A DNA stretch of 64,000 bases from Zunongwangia sp. HGR-M22 (GTDB taxonomy: Bacteria > Bacteroidota > Bacteroidia > Flavobacteriales > Flavobacteriaceae): assembly GCF_027594425.1 (NCBI RefSeq), contig NZ_CP115159.1:2345001-2409000 (forward strand). Reading direction: 5' to 3'. Shown piece after piece: positions 34,133 through 43,977 of the stretch. Both the position numbers and the translations under genes were made by a program. The notes beneath the pieces were generated by a model, which did not search any database, had not been told where the DNA came from, and was given only the letters and a program-made list of their open reading frames with translations. Positions within the stretch are counted from its first letter, which is position 1; each line of letters begins with the position of its first letter.

Positions 34133-36214
34133 ATGAATAAAAACTGCTTGCTATTATTTATAATCATATGCACAACTCTAGCATGTTCAGAGCGTAATAA
34201 AAAAAGAAAAGAAACATCAACAAATCAAGTAAATGTTTTTTTAGGAACATCTGGGGATCATGGTCAAATGTCTCCCGCAGCTTCTTCTCCTTTTAATATG
34301 ATGAGCATTGGACCGCAAACAAATCCTCATACCCACACAGGCTATGAGTATTATGCAAAAAATTTTGATGGTTTCACCCATACAAGGATAGAGGGTGTTG
34401 GTTGCAAAGGAAGTGGTGGTAATATTTTAATTAAACCAATATTAGAAGATAATAAAAATACTATACTACGTAAAATAAAAGAGGAAGCTACTCCTGGATT
34501 TTACAGCGTTGCTTTTGAGAATGGAATAAAAGCTGAAATGAGTGTTAACCATAATTTCGGTATCCATGAATATCAATTTCCCCAAAAAAAGAGTAGTATT
34601 TTAATTGATCTATCTTATGCCTTCGAAAACAGGTTTGTTGCAGAAGAGCATACAATCAACGAAAATACGATTTCAGGATTTATCGATACAAAAACTACAT
34701 GCGGTGCCGGAAAGTATCGTATTTATTATAGCATTGAAATTGATAATTTAGATACGATTAAGGGAATTGATGACCATGTATTATTAGCCACTCGAAAAGA
34801 TACACTAGCTAATATGAAAGTTAAAATAGGTTTCTCTTCTGTAAATACGAAATATGCCCAAAAACAAATCAAAAATAATTCTGACTCTATTGAAACCATA
34901 AAAAAGAAAACTGCAAAATCTTGGGAAAAATTGCTTTCAAAAGTTCAAGTTGAAGGAGAAACAGAACGTAAAAAACTATTTTATTCTTTATTATACAGAG
35001 GGCTTCAAGCGCCTTACCTAATTTCTGAAAACGATGGTACCTATCGGGCTATAGACGGCTCAATGCAAAAATCTAAACATCCGGTTTACAATGGATGGGC
35101 AATTTGGGACAATTATCGAGAGCAATTACCAATGTTATCTTTATTATATCCAGAAAAATTTGAATCGATCGCAAAGTCAATAGGTAATTTATATAAATTT
35201 GGTAAAAAAGATTGGGCTACTGAACATGAGCCTTCCCCAACCGTAAGAACAGAACATGCAAGCGTAGTACTTTTAGATGCTTACAAAAAAGGGTATCCTA
35301 TTGATTTTGAATCCATAAAAAAACACCTTATTAAAGAAGCAGATCAACTCGACTATTCTTCACCAAATAAAGCATTGGAAAGCGCTTATGATAATTGGGC
35401 AATTTCTGAAATATTTGAGATTATTGACGATACACTAATAAGCAAAAAGTATAAAGAGAAAGCATCGGAGTATAAAAACGCGTGGTTAAATGATTTTGCT
35501 GATTTATCTAAACCCGACATAGATAATATGCAAGCTAGGGGATTATACCAGGGAACTATTTGGCAATATCGTTGGTTCGTACCTTTTGACATAGCCGGTT
35601 TAAAAAAATTGACTGGAAACGAGGATGAATTTTTAAAACAGCTAGACCAATTTTTCAATGATAATAATTATAATCATGCAAATCAGCCAGATTTACAAGT
35701 ACCCGGACTTTATAATGCAACTAAACAACCATGGAAATCGCAAAAGCTATTTAGAGAATTACTTTTAGATACTGTAGTTCAAAATTATTTTAATAATAAT
35801 AGTAAAGGAGTAGATCCTTATGTAGGCAGGATATACAAATTACAGCCAAAAAGTTATCTAAGAACTATGGATGATGATGCTGGTACCATGTCTTCATGGT
35901 TTGTAATGAGAAGCTTGGGCCTCTCCCCTGCTAATGTGGGAGATCCAATTTATTACTTAACGGCTCCAATATTTAAATCTATTAAGATTAAGGTTGATAA
36001 TGATAATTCATTTACAATAAGGGTAAAAAATTATCATAAGGATCATTTCTATATTCAATCAGCTTATCTAAATGGCGTAAAAATTGAAAGAAATTGGCTA
36101 ACTCAAGATGAAATTAGAAAAGGTGGGGATTTAATTTTAGAGACTTCTTCTAAACCAAATAAAAAATGGGGAATAAAAAATCAATGGATTTCGAATTTAG
36201 AAAAACCGCTATAA
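34133..36214 (+). CDS. GH92-family alpha-mannosidase-like enzyme, general acid replaced by Gln
   Basis: This 693-residue lipoprotein (lipobox Cys in TTLACSERN) is of the GH92 family. It has the N-terminal HTHTGYEYYAKNFDGFTHTRIEG block, the central DNYREQLPMLSLLYP part and the C-terminal DDDAGTMSSWFV block, with Asp580-582 at the place of the base residues. The motif that carries the general-acid Glu in normal GH92 enzymes (YxEGNAWQY) reads LYQGTIWQY here, with Gln473. As I recall, the phosphomannosidase CcMan5 has this same change, so mannose-1-phosphate links are the likely substrate. Confidence 0.88.
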   Translation: MNKNCLLLFIIICTTLACSERNKKRKETSTNQVNVFLGTSGDHGQMSPAASSPFNMMSIGPQTNPHTHTGYEYYAKNFDGFTHTRIEGVGCKGSGGNILIKPILEDNKNTILRKIKEEATPGFYSVAFENGIKAEMSVNHNFGIHEYQFPQKKSSILIDLSYAFENRFVAEEHTINENTISGFIDTKTTCGAGKYRIYYSIEIDNLDTIKGIDDHVLLATRKDTLANMKVKIGFSSVNTKYAQKQIKNNSDSIETIKKKTAKSWEKLLSKVQVEGETERKKLFYSLLYRGLQAPYLISENDGTYRAIDGSMQKSKHPVYNGWAIWDNYREQLPMLSLLYPEKFESIAKSIGNLYKFGKKDWATEHEPSPTVRTEHASVVLLDAYKKGYPIDFESIKKHLIKEADQLDYSSPNKALESAYDNWAISEIFEIIDDTLISKKYKEKASEYKNAWLNDFADLSKPDIDNMQARGLYQGTIWQYRWFVPFDIAGLKKLTGNEDEFLKQLDQFFNDNNYNHANQPDLQVPGLYNATKQPWKSQKLFRELLLDTVVQNYFNNNSKGVDPYVGRIYKLQPKSYLRTMDDDAGTMSSWFVMRSLGLSPANVGDPIYYLTAPIFKSIKIKVDNDNSFTIRVKNYHKDHFYIQSAYLNGVKIERNWLTQDEIRKGGDLILETSSKPNKKWGIKNQWISNLEKPL

Positions 36215-36447
36215 GAGAAAGTGCGAAATTTTAATACATTTTTAGGCTTAATCTATTGCCAGAAGGAGCTATTTGTGAATAAATTAAAGATTAGTAAAAT
36301 ATCTGGAAAATATTCTTTTTTAGGTAATCCAATTAATTAAGCATTTCAATTAAACTCTGGATATTATAATCTGTTTATCAATATTCGATGTATTTCTAGC
36401 AAAGCCTATTTCAGTCTAAAATTTATAGAATACATATAATTTTTAAA

Positions 36448-36492
36448 AAATATCTAAGACGGAAATTGAATCAATTTCCGTCTTAGATATTT
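36448..36492. terminator. Long perfect hairpin between GH92 and the cold-shock gene
   Basis: A perfect inverted repeat with 22-bp arms around a single central A (36470), built on TATCTAAGACGGAAATTG. It lies between two convergent genes and is flanked by A- and T-rich sequence, so it works as a bidirectional terminator. Confidence 0.85.
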
Positions 36493-36498
36493 ATTCAT

Positions 36499-36936
36499 TT
36501 AGTCTAAAACATCCACAGAGGTTGCTTTAAAACCTTTAGGAGACATTTCCTTTTTAAAGCTCACTTTTACGCGTTCAGATAACGGCTTAAGCACATCATT
36601 ACTGTGAACAAATATATTCTCTCCAGATTCGTCCTCTTTAATAAAACCAAAGCCTTTACTATCAAAATAAGAAATTACCACACCTGTTTTACGAGTTTCT
36701 ACCCGTTCTTCTCGATCGTGATCCAGATTAATATCTTCCGCATTAATTTCCTGCCTTTTACTTTCGTTTGGCGGGGTATCAGTCAAATTTCCATTCTCAT
36801 CAACATACGCAATCATATCTTCAAAGCTTTTACCCTTGTCATTTTCTGTTTTGCGTTCTTCTCTTCGCTGAGCTTTCAGCTTCTTCTTTAATAATTTCTT
36901 TTTGGCATTTTGTTTTTTAGAAAAGGAGTCTCCCAT
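36499..36936 (-). CDS. Cold-shock-domain protein with charged N-terminal extension
   Basis: This 145-residue protein has a CSD at the C-terminus (about 80-145): TGVVISYFDSKGFGFIKEDESGENIFVHSND with the RNP1-like KGFGFI and RNP2-like IFVH motifs. The N-terminal 75 residues are rich in Lys, Glu and Arg (KKKLLKKKLKAQRREERK). Single-stranded RNA/DNA binding is likely. The extension is common in Bacteroidota CSD proteins. No signal peptide. Confidence 0.92.
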   Translation of the reverse strand: MGDSFSKKQNAKKKLLKKKLKAQRREERKTENDKGKSFEDMIAYVDENGNLTDTPPNESKRQEINAEDINLDHDREERVETRKTGVVISYFDSKGFGFIKEDESGENIFVHSNDVLKPLSERVKVSFKKEMSPKGFKATSVDVLD

Positions 36937-37351
36937 ATAAAATAATTAGATTAATATTTAGTACTCAGCAAATATTGCTGAACATATTCGATATTTCTTA
37001 GAATTATAGTACTTAAAGATGCACATATAATATCACAATGTGCTTTTTAGAAAGATAAACCCAGCGTGAATGAATAATGCTGAGAATTGGTTGTACATAC
37101 TAATTGGTAGCTGAAAAATGAAAATTGAAAGATCGATTAAATACATCAATCATTATTTAAGTCAGCAAATACCATTTTTGAAATATATTGCAAATATACT
37201 ATTTATTCGTGAGCTTATTGGGATAATTTGATGTTTTCTGATCTACTTCTATTCTTTACGATAAAGGAGAGCAACTTATTATCTAAAAAAAGAAAAGGAT
37301 GCAGTCCCTAAACTCCATCCCCGGGCTAATTCTTATATAGATTGAAATAAA

Positions 37352-37392
37352 AAGGGGGTGTGACGATTATTTCAGAATTGCCCCCTTCTTTT
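37352..37392 (+). terminator. GC-rich hairpin with U-rich tail (orphan)
   Basis: Stem AAGGGGG/CCCCCTT with a 22-base loop followed by CTTTTCC. It has no upstream coding gene on the plus strand within 400 bp. Confidence 0.5.
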
Positions 37393-37530
37393 CCATTTCA
37401 ATTTATTTACGACAAATATAAATTTAAAGAAATACTTCTTAACAGATTCAATATTAACAAATTAATAATAATTTATTTCTAAATTATTAATTAGTCAACA
37501 TATTATCATAGTTGGAATTATCTAAAAACA

Positions 37531-37562
37531 AAAAAGCCTTAATCAAAAGACTAAAGCTTTTT
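37531..37562. terminator. A-rich/T-rich bidirectional hairpin
   Basis: AAAAAGC (37531-37537) pairs with GCTTTTT (37556-37562), extended by TTA/TAA. It could end transcription from the lactonase gene on the minus strand, whose stop is 345 bp away. Confidence 0.5.
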
Positions 37563-37906
37563 CTAAGCCGCTAAAAGTTGGAAATTATAAGGTTTGGTTA
37601 ATCGCGACCGTAAAATCAACCTAAAAATTTTCGTTTAAAGATTTATTATATGCTATTTATAGTGTAACGACTATAACTCTTTAAATAACTCAATTTTTTA
37701 TGAAATATTGCTTTAGCTGTGACATAAATTATTTTACATCTTTTGGAAAAGCGCTTAAAGAAAAGTCAAATTTGAATTCCTTCTTTTCAGCATATTAAAT
37801 AGCTAAACTCAGATAAGCGCTGAACTATAATTTTAAAGATTTGTATTAATACATTAGGCACGCAGAAAAATTATTTCTATAATCCCTGATCTTGTTTGTA
37901 CTGGAT

Positions 37907-39085
37907 TTAATTTAAAAATTCAATACAAACAGGTGTTGGTACGGCCACTGGATCTCCCAAAGCTTCTAATGTACCATTTGTTTCATCAATCTTAAACGAT
38001 TGGATATCGCCAGAATCCTGATTGGCTGCATAAAGATAACTTCCGTTTTTAGATATAGCGAAGTTACGCGGGGTTTTTCCGTTAGTACTTTCAAAACCTA
38101 ATTGCTTAATCTCCCCGTTTTCTTTATTGATTTTAAAAATAGCAATACTGTTATGACCGCGATTAGAAGCATATAAATAATCTCCTGAAGGCGAAATGTG
38201 AATATCGGCGCCGCTATTATCTTCTTCAAAATCTTCGGGAATACTAGAAACCGAATTTAGTAATGTTAAACCTCCATTTTCTTCCACCTTAAAAACACTT
38301 ATAGTACTATTTAATTCGTTCATACTGTAAGCAAATTTTTGATCTTTGCTGAATTCGAAATGTCTTGGCCCGGCACCTTTTGCTAAAGAAACCGATTCTT
38401 GTTCATTTTTCTGAATTGTTTTTTCTTCGGCATCAAGATCGTAGATCCAAATTTTGTCTAAACCAAGATCACAGATATAAACATGCTTGTTATCTTCAGA
38501 AATTGAAACCGAATGGGTATGCGATTTTTCCGAATTTGGCATATTAAGCTGCTTATGCTTTTCTAAACTTCCGTCCTGCTGAATGCGATACATCACCACT
38601 ACTCCACCCATGTAATTAGATACAAAAGCAAAATTATCTGTTTTATCTATTTCGATATGGCATGGTGCAAAGGCCTCTGTAGAAACTTTATCTACTTCAT
38701 ATAAACTATCATTATCCTGAACCTGAAAACTATGTATAAAGCCAGAGGTTCCGTCTTTATCTCCTAACTCGCTTACAGCATATAAATATTTGTTATCACT
38801 GGTAAGCTTTACAAAGGATGGATTGGTAACTTCAGCTAATGTTTTTTCTAATCTTATTTCACCTGTTTCAGGATCTTGTTTTATGGACAGAATACCATCG
38901 GCCTTGCCATCTACATGACCTTCCTTTTTTGTATAGGTGCCTATGAATGCGGTATTTAAACTTGCGTTCTTTTCATTCATTTTAGAAATATTTTCTTCAC
39001 TTTCTTTGTTTTCATTTTTACAACCAGTAAGTGAGAGGCCTGTAAAAACCATGGCTATAGCCAATTTTTTATTGATCATATTCAT
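37907..39085 (-). CDS. Lactonase-family (YbhE-like) seven-bladed propeller lipoprotein
   Basis: The start was set at ATG 39085 (MNMINKKLAIA); a GTG at 39097 lies inside the promoter box. The 392-residue product has a lipobox LTGCKNE (Cys about residue 22 from the chosen start) and a propeller of the 6-phosphogluconolactonase-like family, with repeated IDKTDNFAFVSNYMGG, ISPSGDYLYASNRGHNSIAIF and GPRHFEFSKDQKFAYSMNELN motifs. Such lipoproteins act at the envelope; the true substrate is unproven. Confidence 0.88.
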   Translation of the reverse strand: MNMINKKLAIAMVFTGLSLTGCKNENKESEENISKMNEKNASLNTAFIGTYTKKEGHVDGKADGILSIKQDPETGEIRLEKTLAEVTNPSFVKLTSDNKYLYAVSELGDKDGTSGFIHSFQVQDNDSLYEVDKVSTEAFAPCHIEIDKTDNFAFVSNYMGGVVVMYRIQQDGSLEKHKQLNMPNSEKSHTHSVSISEDNKHVYICDLGLDKIWIYDLDAEEKTIQKNEQESVSLAKGAGPRHFEFSKDQKFAYSMNELNSTISVFKVEENGGLTLLNSVSSIPEDFEEDNSGADIHISPSGDYLYASNRGHNSIAIFKINKENGEIKQLGFESTNGKTPRNFAISKNGSYLYAANQDSGDIQSFKIDETNGTLEALGDPVAVPTPVCIEFLN

Positions 39086-39096
39086 TATTTTAATCA

Positions 39097-39104
39097 CAAA
39101 GGTA
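39097..39104 (-). promoter_or_regulatory. Promoter -7 box (TACCTTTG) of the lactonase gene
   Basis: On the minus strand TACCTTTG, an exact consensus box, 11 bp before the chosen start. The short distance means an mRNA with little or no leader. Confidence 0.55.
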
Positions 39105-39120
39105 ATTTGGAAATTTTAGC

Positions 39121-40209
39121 TTAAAGCCATTTTTTTCGTTTAAAATAATAAAGCATTAAAAAGAAAACCACGATCATTACCCCCCAAAGAACAAAGTAGC
39201 TGTATTTCCATTTTAATTCTGGCATATATTCGAAATTCATTCCGTAGATACCAGCAATAAATGTTAACGGTATAAAAATAGAAGCCATGATGGTAAGCAC
39301 TTTCATCACTTCATTCATTTTATTACTAATTGTAGTCATATACATATCCATTAAACTCCAGATCATCTCTCTATAAATATCTATATTTTCTGAAATCTGA
39401 ATAATATGGTCTACTAAATCCCGTAAATAATTCCCTGTTTTTTCTTCGATTATGGGATGCTGAATTTTCTCTAATCTGCCAAGTACTTCACGCAACGGAA
39501 AAACCGCCCTTCTTATTCTAACAATGGCTCTTTTTAATTCCTGAATTTCCCTTACCAGATCATCATCCTGATTATTAAGAAAAAGTTGATCTTCAAATCC
39601 TTCAATTTTCTCACTAATATCTTCTATAACCACAAAATAATTATCGATAATAGCATCTAGCAACGCAAACAAAAGATAATCTGCTTTGCGATTTCTTATA
39701 CGTCCTTTCTTTTGCTCTATTCGCTCCCGTACGCCATCAAAAACATCACCTCCTGCTTCCTGAAAAGTCAAAACATAATCTTTACCAACTACAAGACTAA
39801 TGTGCTCTATTTCTAAAGTTCCATCTGCATTATAATAAAGCATTTTGGCTACAATAAAAAGATAATCTTGATACTCGTCTATTTTAGGCCGCTGATTGGT
39901 ATTTGCAATATCTTCTAAAATAAGAGGATGCAGCTCATAGTATTTACCAAGCTTTTCAATTTCTTCGGTATTATTTAGACCGTCGATATTTATCCAGGTA
40001 ATTTTAGATTCATCTACAAAATTTAAGGCATCCTGTGGATTCTTTGATTTAAAACGCTCAAAATGATTTGCATTATAATCAATTACATCTAATAAAGTTT
40101 CAGTATGTTCTTTATTTCCAACATAGGTTACTGTTCCCGGAATTTGGTTTAGGGCTTTGCTAGACTTAGGTCTGCGCAGCGAGAGTCGTTTCCTTTTTGT
40201 TTTCGACAT
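39121..40209 (-). CDS. corA: CorA-type magnesium/cobalt channel
   Basis: This 362-residue protein has the cytoplasmic funnel domain (about 30-290) and two C-terminal transmembrane helices, with the conserved pore motif GMN in IYGMNFEYMPEL around residue 324. The N-terminus is Lys/Arg-rich. It is divergent from recQ by about 100 bp. It imports Mg2+ or Co2+ into the cell. Confidence 0.96.
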   Translation of the reverse strand: MSKTKRKRLSLRRPKSSKALNQIPGTVTYVGNKEHTETLLDVIDYNANHFERFKSKNPQDALNFVDESKITWINIDGLNNTEEIEKLGKYYELHPLILEDIANTNQRPKIDEYQDYLFIVAKMLYYNADGTLEIEHISLVVGKDYVLTFQEAGGDVFDGVRERIEQKKGRIRNRKADYLLFALLDAIIDNYFVVIEDISEKIEGFEDQLFLNNQDDDLVREIQELKRAIVRIRRAVFPLREVLGRLEKIQHPIIEEKTGNYLRDLVDHIIQISENIDIYREMIWSLMDMYMTTISNKMNEVMKVLTIMASIFIPLTFIAGIYGMNFEYMPELKWKYSYFVLWGVMIVVFFLMLYYFKRKKWL

Positions 40210-40295
40210 AAGACAAGTTTAGAAGCTAAATGTAATAATATTCCTTAATTTCAACTTGATTTTTATTTTTGGCTTTTCCAGGCTGCTTTCTTTTT

Positions 40296-40303
40296 TAACT
40301 TTG
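40296..40303 (+). promoter_or_regulatory. TAACTTTG -7-like box right before recQ
   Basis: Exact TAnnTTTG match ending 4 bp before the recQ ATG at 40308. If used, the transcript would begin at the start codon. Confidence 0.45.
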
Positions 40304-40307
40304 CAAT

Positions 40308-42416
40308 ATGGAGAAACAGCAGTTGCATAATACACTAAAAGAATATTTTGGTTACGACAAGTTTAGACCATTACAGGAAACTATCATTCAATCTATTTTC
40401 GAAGGGAATGATAATTTAGTGATTATGCCTACCGGTGGCGGTAAATCTATTTGTTACCAGTTACCCGCAATTTTATTACCAAAACTTACTATCGTTATTT
40501 CTCCGCTTATCGCTTTGATGAAAGACCAGGTAGATGGTTTAAAAGCAAATGGTATTGAAGCTGAATTTTTAAATAGTAGCCAGGATTCGGCAGATCAAGA
40601 AAGCATTTTTCAGAAAATTGATAAGAATGAACTGAAATTACTGTATATCGCTCCTGAAAGTTTGCAGATTTTAGATCGATTTTTAACTGAAGAAACCGTT
40701 AGTTTAATTGCTATCGACGAAGCGCATTGTATATCCAGCTGGGGACACGATTTTAGACCAGCTTATACCCAACTTGGGTATTTAAAGAATCGATTTTCTA
40801 AAACTCCAATAGTTGCATTAACCGCTACAGCAGATAAGGCGACACGCCACGACATCTGCCAACAGCTTAGTATTCCTGATGCCAAAAAACATATTTCTTC
40901 TTTCGATCGAAAAAATTTGAGTCTTGAAGTTCGGCAGGGAATCAAACGATTTGAGCAAATCGCAAAGTTCATTAAAAGCCGACCTAATGAAAGCGGAATA
41001 ATTTACTGTCTTAGCCGAAAAAACACAGAAGAACTTGCCGAAAAACTCCAGCAAAAAGGTCTTGATGCAAAGGCTTATCATGCGGGATTGAAACATGAAG
41101 AACGCGAGAGCATTCAAGACGATTTTATAAACGATAAAACCGAAATTATCTGTGCTACCATCGCATTTGGAATGGGGATCGATAAATCCAATATCCGTTG
41201 GGTTATTCATTATAACATGCCTAAAAATCTGGAGGGTTATTACCAGGAAATTGGGCGCGCCGGGCGTGATGGTTTACCTTCAGATACGTTGTTATTTCAT
41301 AGCTATGCAGATGTTGTACAGCTACAACGTTTTGCTGAAAACACTAAGAATAAAGATATCCAGATTGCCAAGTTAGACCGAATGAAACAATATGCTGAAG
41401 CGCTAACATGTCGCCGAAAAATATTGCTAAGTTACTTTGGGGAGATCAAACAAGAAGATTGCGGCAACTGCGATATTTGTAAAAATCCACCACAGTTTTT
41501 TGACGGGACAGTTGCTGCACAAAAAGCACTTTCTTGTATTTATAGACTAAAAGGCAAAGAACCTATCACTACAGTTGTAGATGTGCTGCGTGGTAGCCAA
41601 AATGAGCAAACGCTATCTAAAAATTACAATCAACTATCAACTTACGGCGTTGGCAAAGATATTTCTTGGAATAACTGGCAACAGTATATACTACAGTTAA
41701 TTAATTTGGGGTATGCTGAAATTGCTTTCCATCAGGGTAATGCTTTAAAATTGACTAAACATGCCAAAGCGGTTCTTTTTGAAGGAAGTAAAGTACATTT
41801 GGCTAAAATTCCAGATCGTAAAGTCCAAACCTCAACATCTGCCCAAACTTCAGATCAAGTTGCTTCAGAAAATTCACTTTTCGAAAAATTACGCCAACTT
41901 AGGTTAGAGATTGCGAGGGAAGAAGAAATCCCGGCTTATCTTATTTTCAACGATGCCACTTTAAAAGAAATGGAACGTTCACGACCAATGACCGATGAAG
42001 AATTTTTGCTCATAAATGGAGTTGGCCGCAAGAAAATGGAAGAATATGGATATCGCTTCATAAAAGAAATCATCTCGTTTTCTAAGCAAAAAAGAACCCG
42101 CAAGAAACAAAAAAAAGGAAAAACCTATAAGATCACAGGTGAGCTTTATGCTGAAGGAAAAACTCCTGAAGAAATCGCCAAAGAACGAGAACTTTCTGAA
42201 ATTACAATTATGTCTCATCTTTTAAAGCTTTATGAAGAGGGCGAAAATATCGATTTAACAAAGTTTGTATCAAAATCTGATATAAAAGCAGTTAGAAAAG
42301 CAAAAAAAGAACTTGGTGATCCAGATAAATTAAAACCTTATTTTGAACATTTTGAAGAAGCAATTCCCTACAACAATATAAAAATTGCTCTTAAAATTAT
42401 CGAAAATGAAGACTAA
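40308..42416 (+). CDS. recQ: ATP-dependent DNA helicase RecQ
   Basis: This 702-residue helicase has Walker A GGGKS at residues 43-47, the DEAH box IDEAHCISSWGHDF, the motif IGRAGRDG, a zinc-binding RQC region (CRRKILLSYFGE, CGNCDIC) and an HRDC-like domain (around residues 540-590). A further C-terminal helix-turn-helix-like part is rich in Lys. RecQ unwinds DNA in recombination and fork repair. It converges on truA with a 6-bp gap. Confidence 0.97.
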   Translation: MEKQQLHNTLKEYFGYDKFRPLQETIIQSIFEGNDNLVIMPTGGGKSICYQLPAILLPKLTIVISPLIALMKDQVDGLKANGIEAEFLNSSQDSADQESIFQKIDKNELKLLYIAPESLQILDRFLTEETVSLIAIDEAHCISSWGHDFRPAYTQLGYLKNRFSKTPIVALTATADKATRHDICQQLSIPDAKKHISSFDRKNLSLEVRQGIKRFEQIAKFIKSRPNESGIIYCLSRKNTEELAEKLQQKGLDAKAYHAGLKHEERESIQDDFINDKTEIICATIAFGMGIDKSNIRWVIHYNMPKNLEGYYQEIGRAGRDGLPSDTLLFHSYADVVQLQRFAENTKNKDIQIAKLDRMKQYAEALTCRRKILLSYFGEIKQEDCGNCDICKNPPQFFDGTVAAQKALSCIYRLKGKEPITTVVDVLRGSQNEQTLSKNYNQLSTYGVGKDISWNNWQQYILQLINLGYAEIAFHQGNALKLTKHAKAVLFEGSKVHLAKIPDRKVQTSTSAQTSDQVASENSLFEKLRQLRLEIAREEEIPAYLIFNDATLKEMERSRPMTDEEFLLINGVGRKKMEEYGYRFIKEIISFSKQKRTRKKQKKGKTYKITGELYAEGKTPEEIAKERELSEITIMSHLLKLYEEGENIDLTKFVSKSDIKAVRKAKKELGDPDKLKPYFEHFEEAIPYNNIKIALKIIENED

Positions 42417-42422
42417 ATAATT

Positions 42423-43211
42423 TTATTCGAATTGCATGTCGTTTAGGATAAGTCCGCTTGCCGGTGCGCTATAATTCATTTGCAAATGATCATTACCTTC
42501 AGTAAGACTTTGCTCGATTTGAGATAAAGTAAATTCACCTCGTCCTAACTGAATCATAGCGCCCATCATTAAGCGCACCTGGTGGCGTAGAAAACCTTTT
42601 CCGTGAACTTGGAAGATGTATGATTTCTCCGGAAAGAAATTTGCGGTATAAAGATCATTCTCTACAATTTCAGCCTTTAATATTTCACGCTCAAACGTAC
42701 TTTTTTCTGAAACTCGAACGCAGTAATTTCTGAAATTGTGTATGCCATTAAAAAGATCTGCACCCTTTTTCATCAATTCAATATCCAGATCAAACTGAAA
42801 GTTCGCCATAAATGGCGCGCAAAATGGATGATTTTTACTTCCAAAAGAGAATAAATAGGCGTATTCCTTGATCTTAGAGTGCTGAATGATATTAAAATTT
42901 GCATCTACTTCTTCAATATTAGTAACCCGAATATCTTGTGGTAAATTTAAATTAAAAAGCCCTAAGAAAGCTTCAAGATCTTCCAGAGGTTCTTCATCTA
43001 CAAAAAGTTCGAAAGCAGATCCATTTGAAGATACCATAGCATCGGTACGGCTACAACCCAGTATTTTATATTTTGCCTCAGGCATCACATAACGGAGCGT
43101 TTTCGTGATCAAACCTTCTACCGTTTTTAAATTTGGTTGCTTTTGCCAGCCGTGTAAACGATAACCTAAATATTGCACTTTTATAAGATAATAATAACGG
43201 ACTCTCTGCAT
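42423..43211 (-). CDS. truA: tRNA pseudouridine synthase A
   Basis: This 262-residue enzyme has the catalytic motif GCSRTDAMVS, with Asp57 as nucleophile, and the C-terminal FLRHQVRLMMGAMIQLGRG block of TruA. It modifies positions 38-40 in the anticodon arm of many tRNAs. It is convergent with recQ. Confidence 0.95.
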   Translation of the reverse strand: MQRVRYYYLIKVQYLGYRLHGWQKQPNLKTVEGLITKTLRYVMPEAKYKILGCSRTDAMVSSNGSAFELFVDEEPLEDLEAFLGLFNLNLPQDIRVTNIEEVDANFNIIQHSKIKEYAYLFSFGSKNHPFCAPFMANFQFDLDIELMKKGADLFNGIHNFRNYCVRVSEKSTFEREILKAEIVENDLYTANFFPEKSYIFQVHGKGFLRHQVRLMMGAMIQLGRGEFTLSQIEQSLTEGNDHLQMNYSAPASGLILNDMQFE

Positions 43212-43270
43212 TCTTAGATTTTCTACAAAAGTAAGAGAGTTTTGCAGTTTTAGCTAAATCTAAAAGATAA

Positions 43271-43977
43271 TCAGTCTGAAATTTTATAAATATTGAATGC
43301 TGCTTTTGCTATGCTTAATAAACTTGCAGATACCCCAGAAGATAATGCGCATGTTATTTGATCTCCTTTTTTTGGGCGCTGAAGTGTGTTAATTTCAGAA
43401 TGCACTTTAAACAAACTAGTACCTTTACTAAGCAATGCTAAAGCTTCTTCTTCCAAAAGCTCTACAAGATTAGTTGATACAGGTTTTTTCAGAATTCCTA
43501 ATCTCCCACCACCACCAAAAGCCAAAGAAGTTAAAGAATTAGACCTGTAAAAATAATTGATACTGTAAATACCATCTTCGGGAACTTTATAATAATCCTC
43601 GCTAATTCAAAATTCTCTGAACCAATTTTGCCATCACTTGGTGCAAAATTAATAGCTCTCCAATCTCCCAATAATGTAATATTAGCAAGTGTTGTTGAAT
43701 TATTTGTAACAAGTTCGGAGACCGTACCATTAACATTACTAATATTTAAAGTATTTAATAATTCTTGTACGTTATTTTTTTTTATTACACCATCAGCGGT
43801 TGGCAATAAAATATGATCGCTAAGCTCTAGGTTCAGTTTTTCATCGATGGATCTAATCTTTACTTTTCCATTAACGTCCAGCGTCATTAATATATCGGGT
43901 GATGTTGTATTAATACCAACCTGTGCCCACATCTTAAAATGCAGCATAAAACAAACAAAGTAATTAAAAATTTTCAT
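43271..43977 (-). pseudogene. Secreted surface protein with an internal frameshift
   Basis: The 5' part (43977-43531) has a signal peptide, then VGINTTSPDILMTLDVNGKVKIRS, a motif common in Bacteroidota surface proteins. After ELARIIIK the frame goes out and stops; in the +1-shifted frame the text continues smoothly as VPEDGIYSINYFYRSNSL and SLAFGGGGRLG to the stop at 43271. One A seems to be missing in AAA near 43585-43588. The joined protein would be about 235 residues. Confidence 0.7.

Larger units (their letters stand above)
36937..37906. other. 970-bp gene-free region with two hairpins
   Basis: No plausible gene. Hairpin 1: AAGGGGG (37352-37358) with CCCCCTT (37381-37387), then a CTTTT tract. 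Hairpin 2: AAAAAGC (37531-37537) with GCTTTTT (37556-37562). Both look like terminators, yet no gene ends nearby on the plus strand, so a small RNA ending at one of them is possible. The rest is AT-rich without recognised structure. Confidence 0.5.

Noticed and set aside
39086-39097. GTG start of the lactonase gene at 39097
   Set aside because: It overlaps the TACCTTTG promoter box; the ATG at 39085 fits the signal peptide better.
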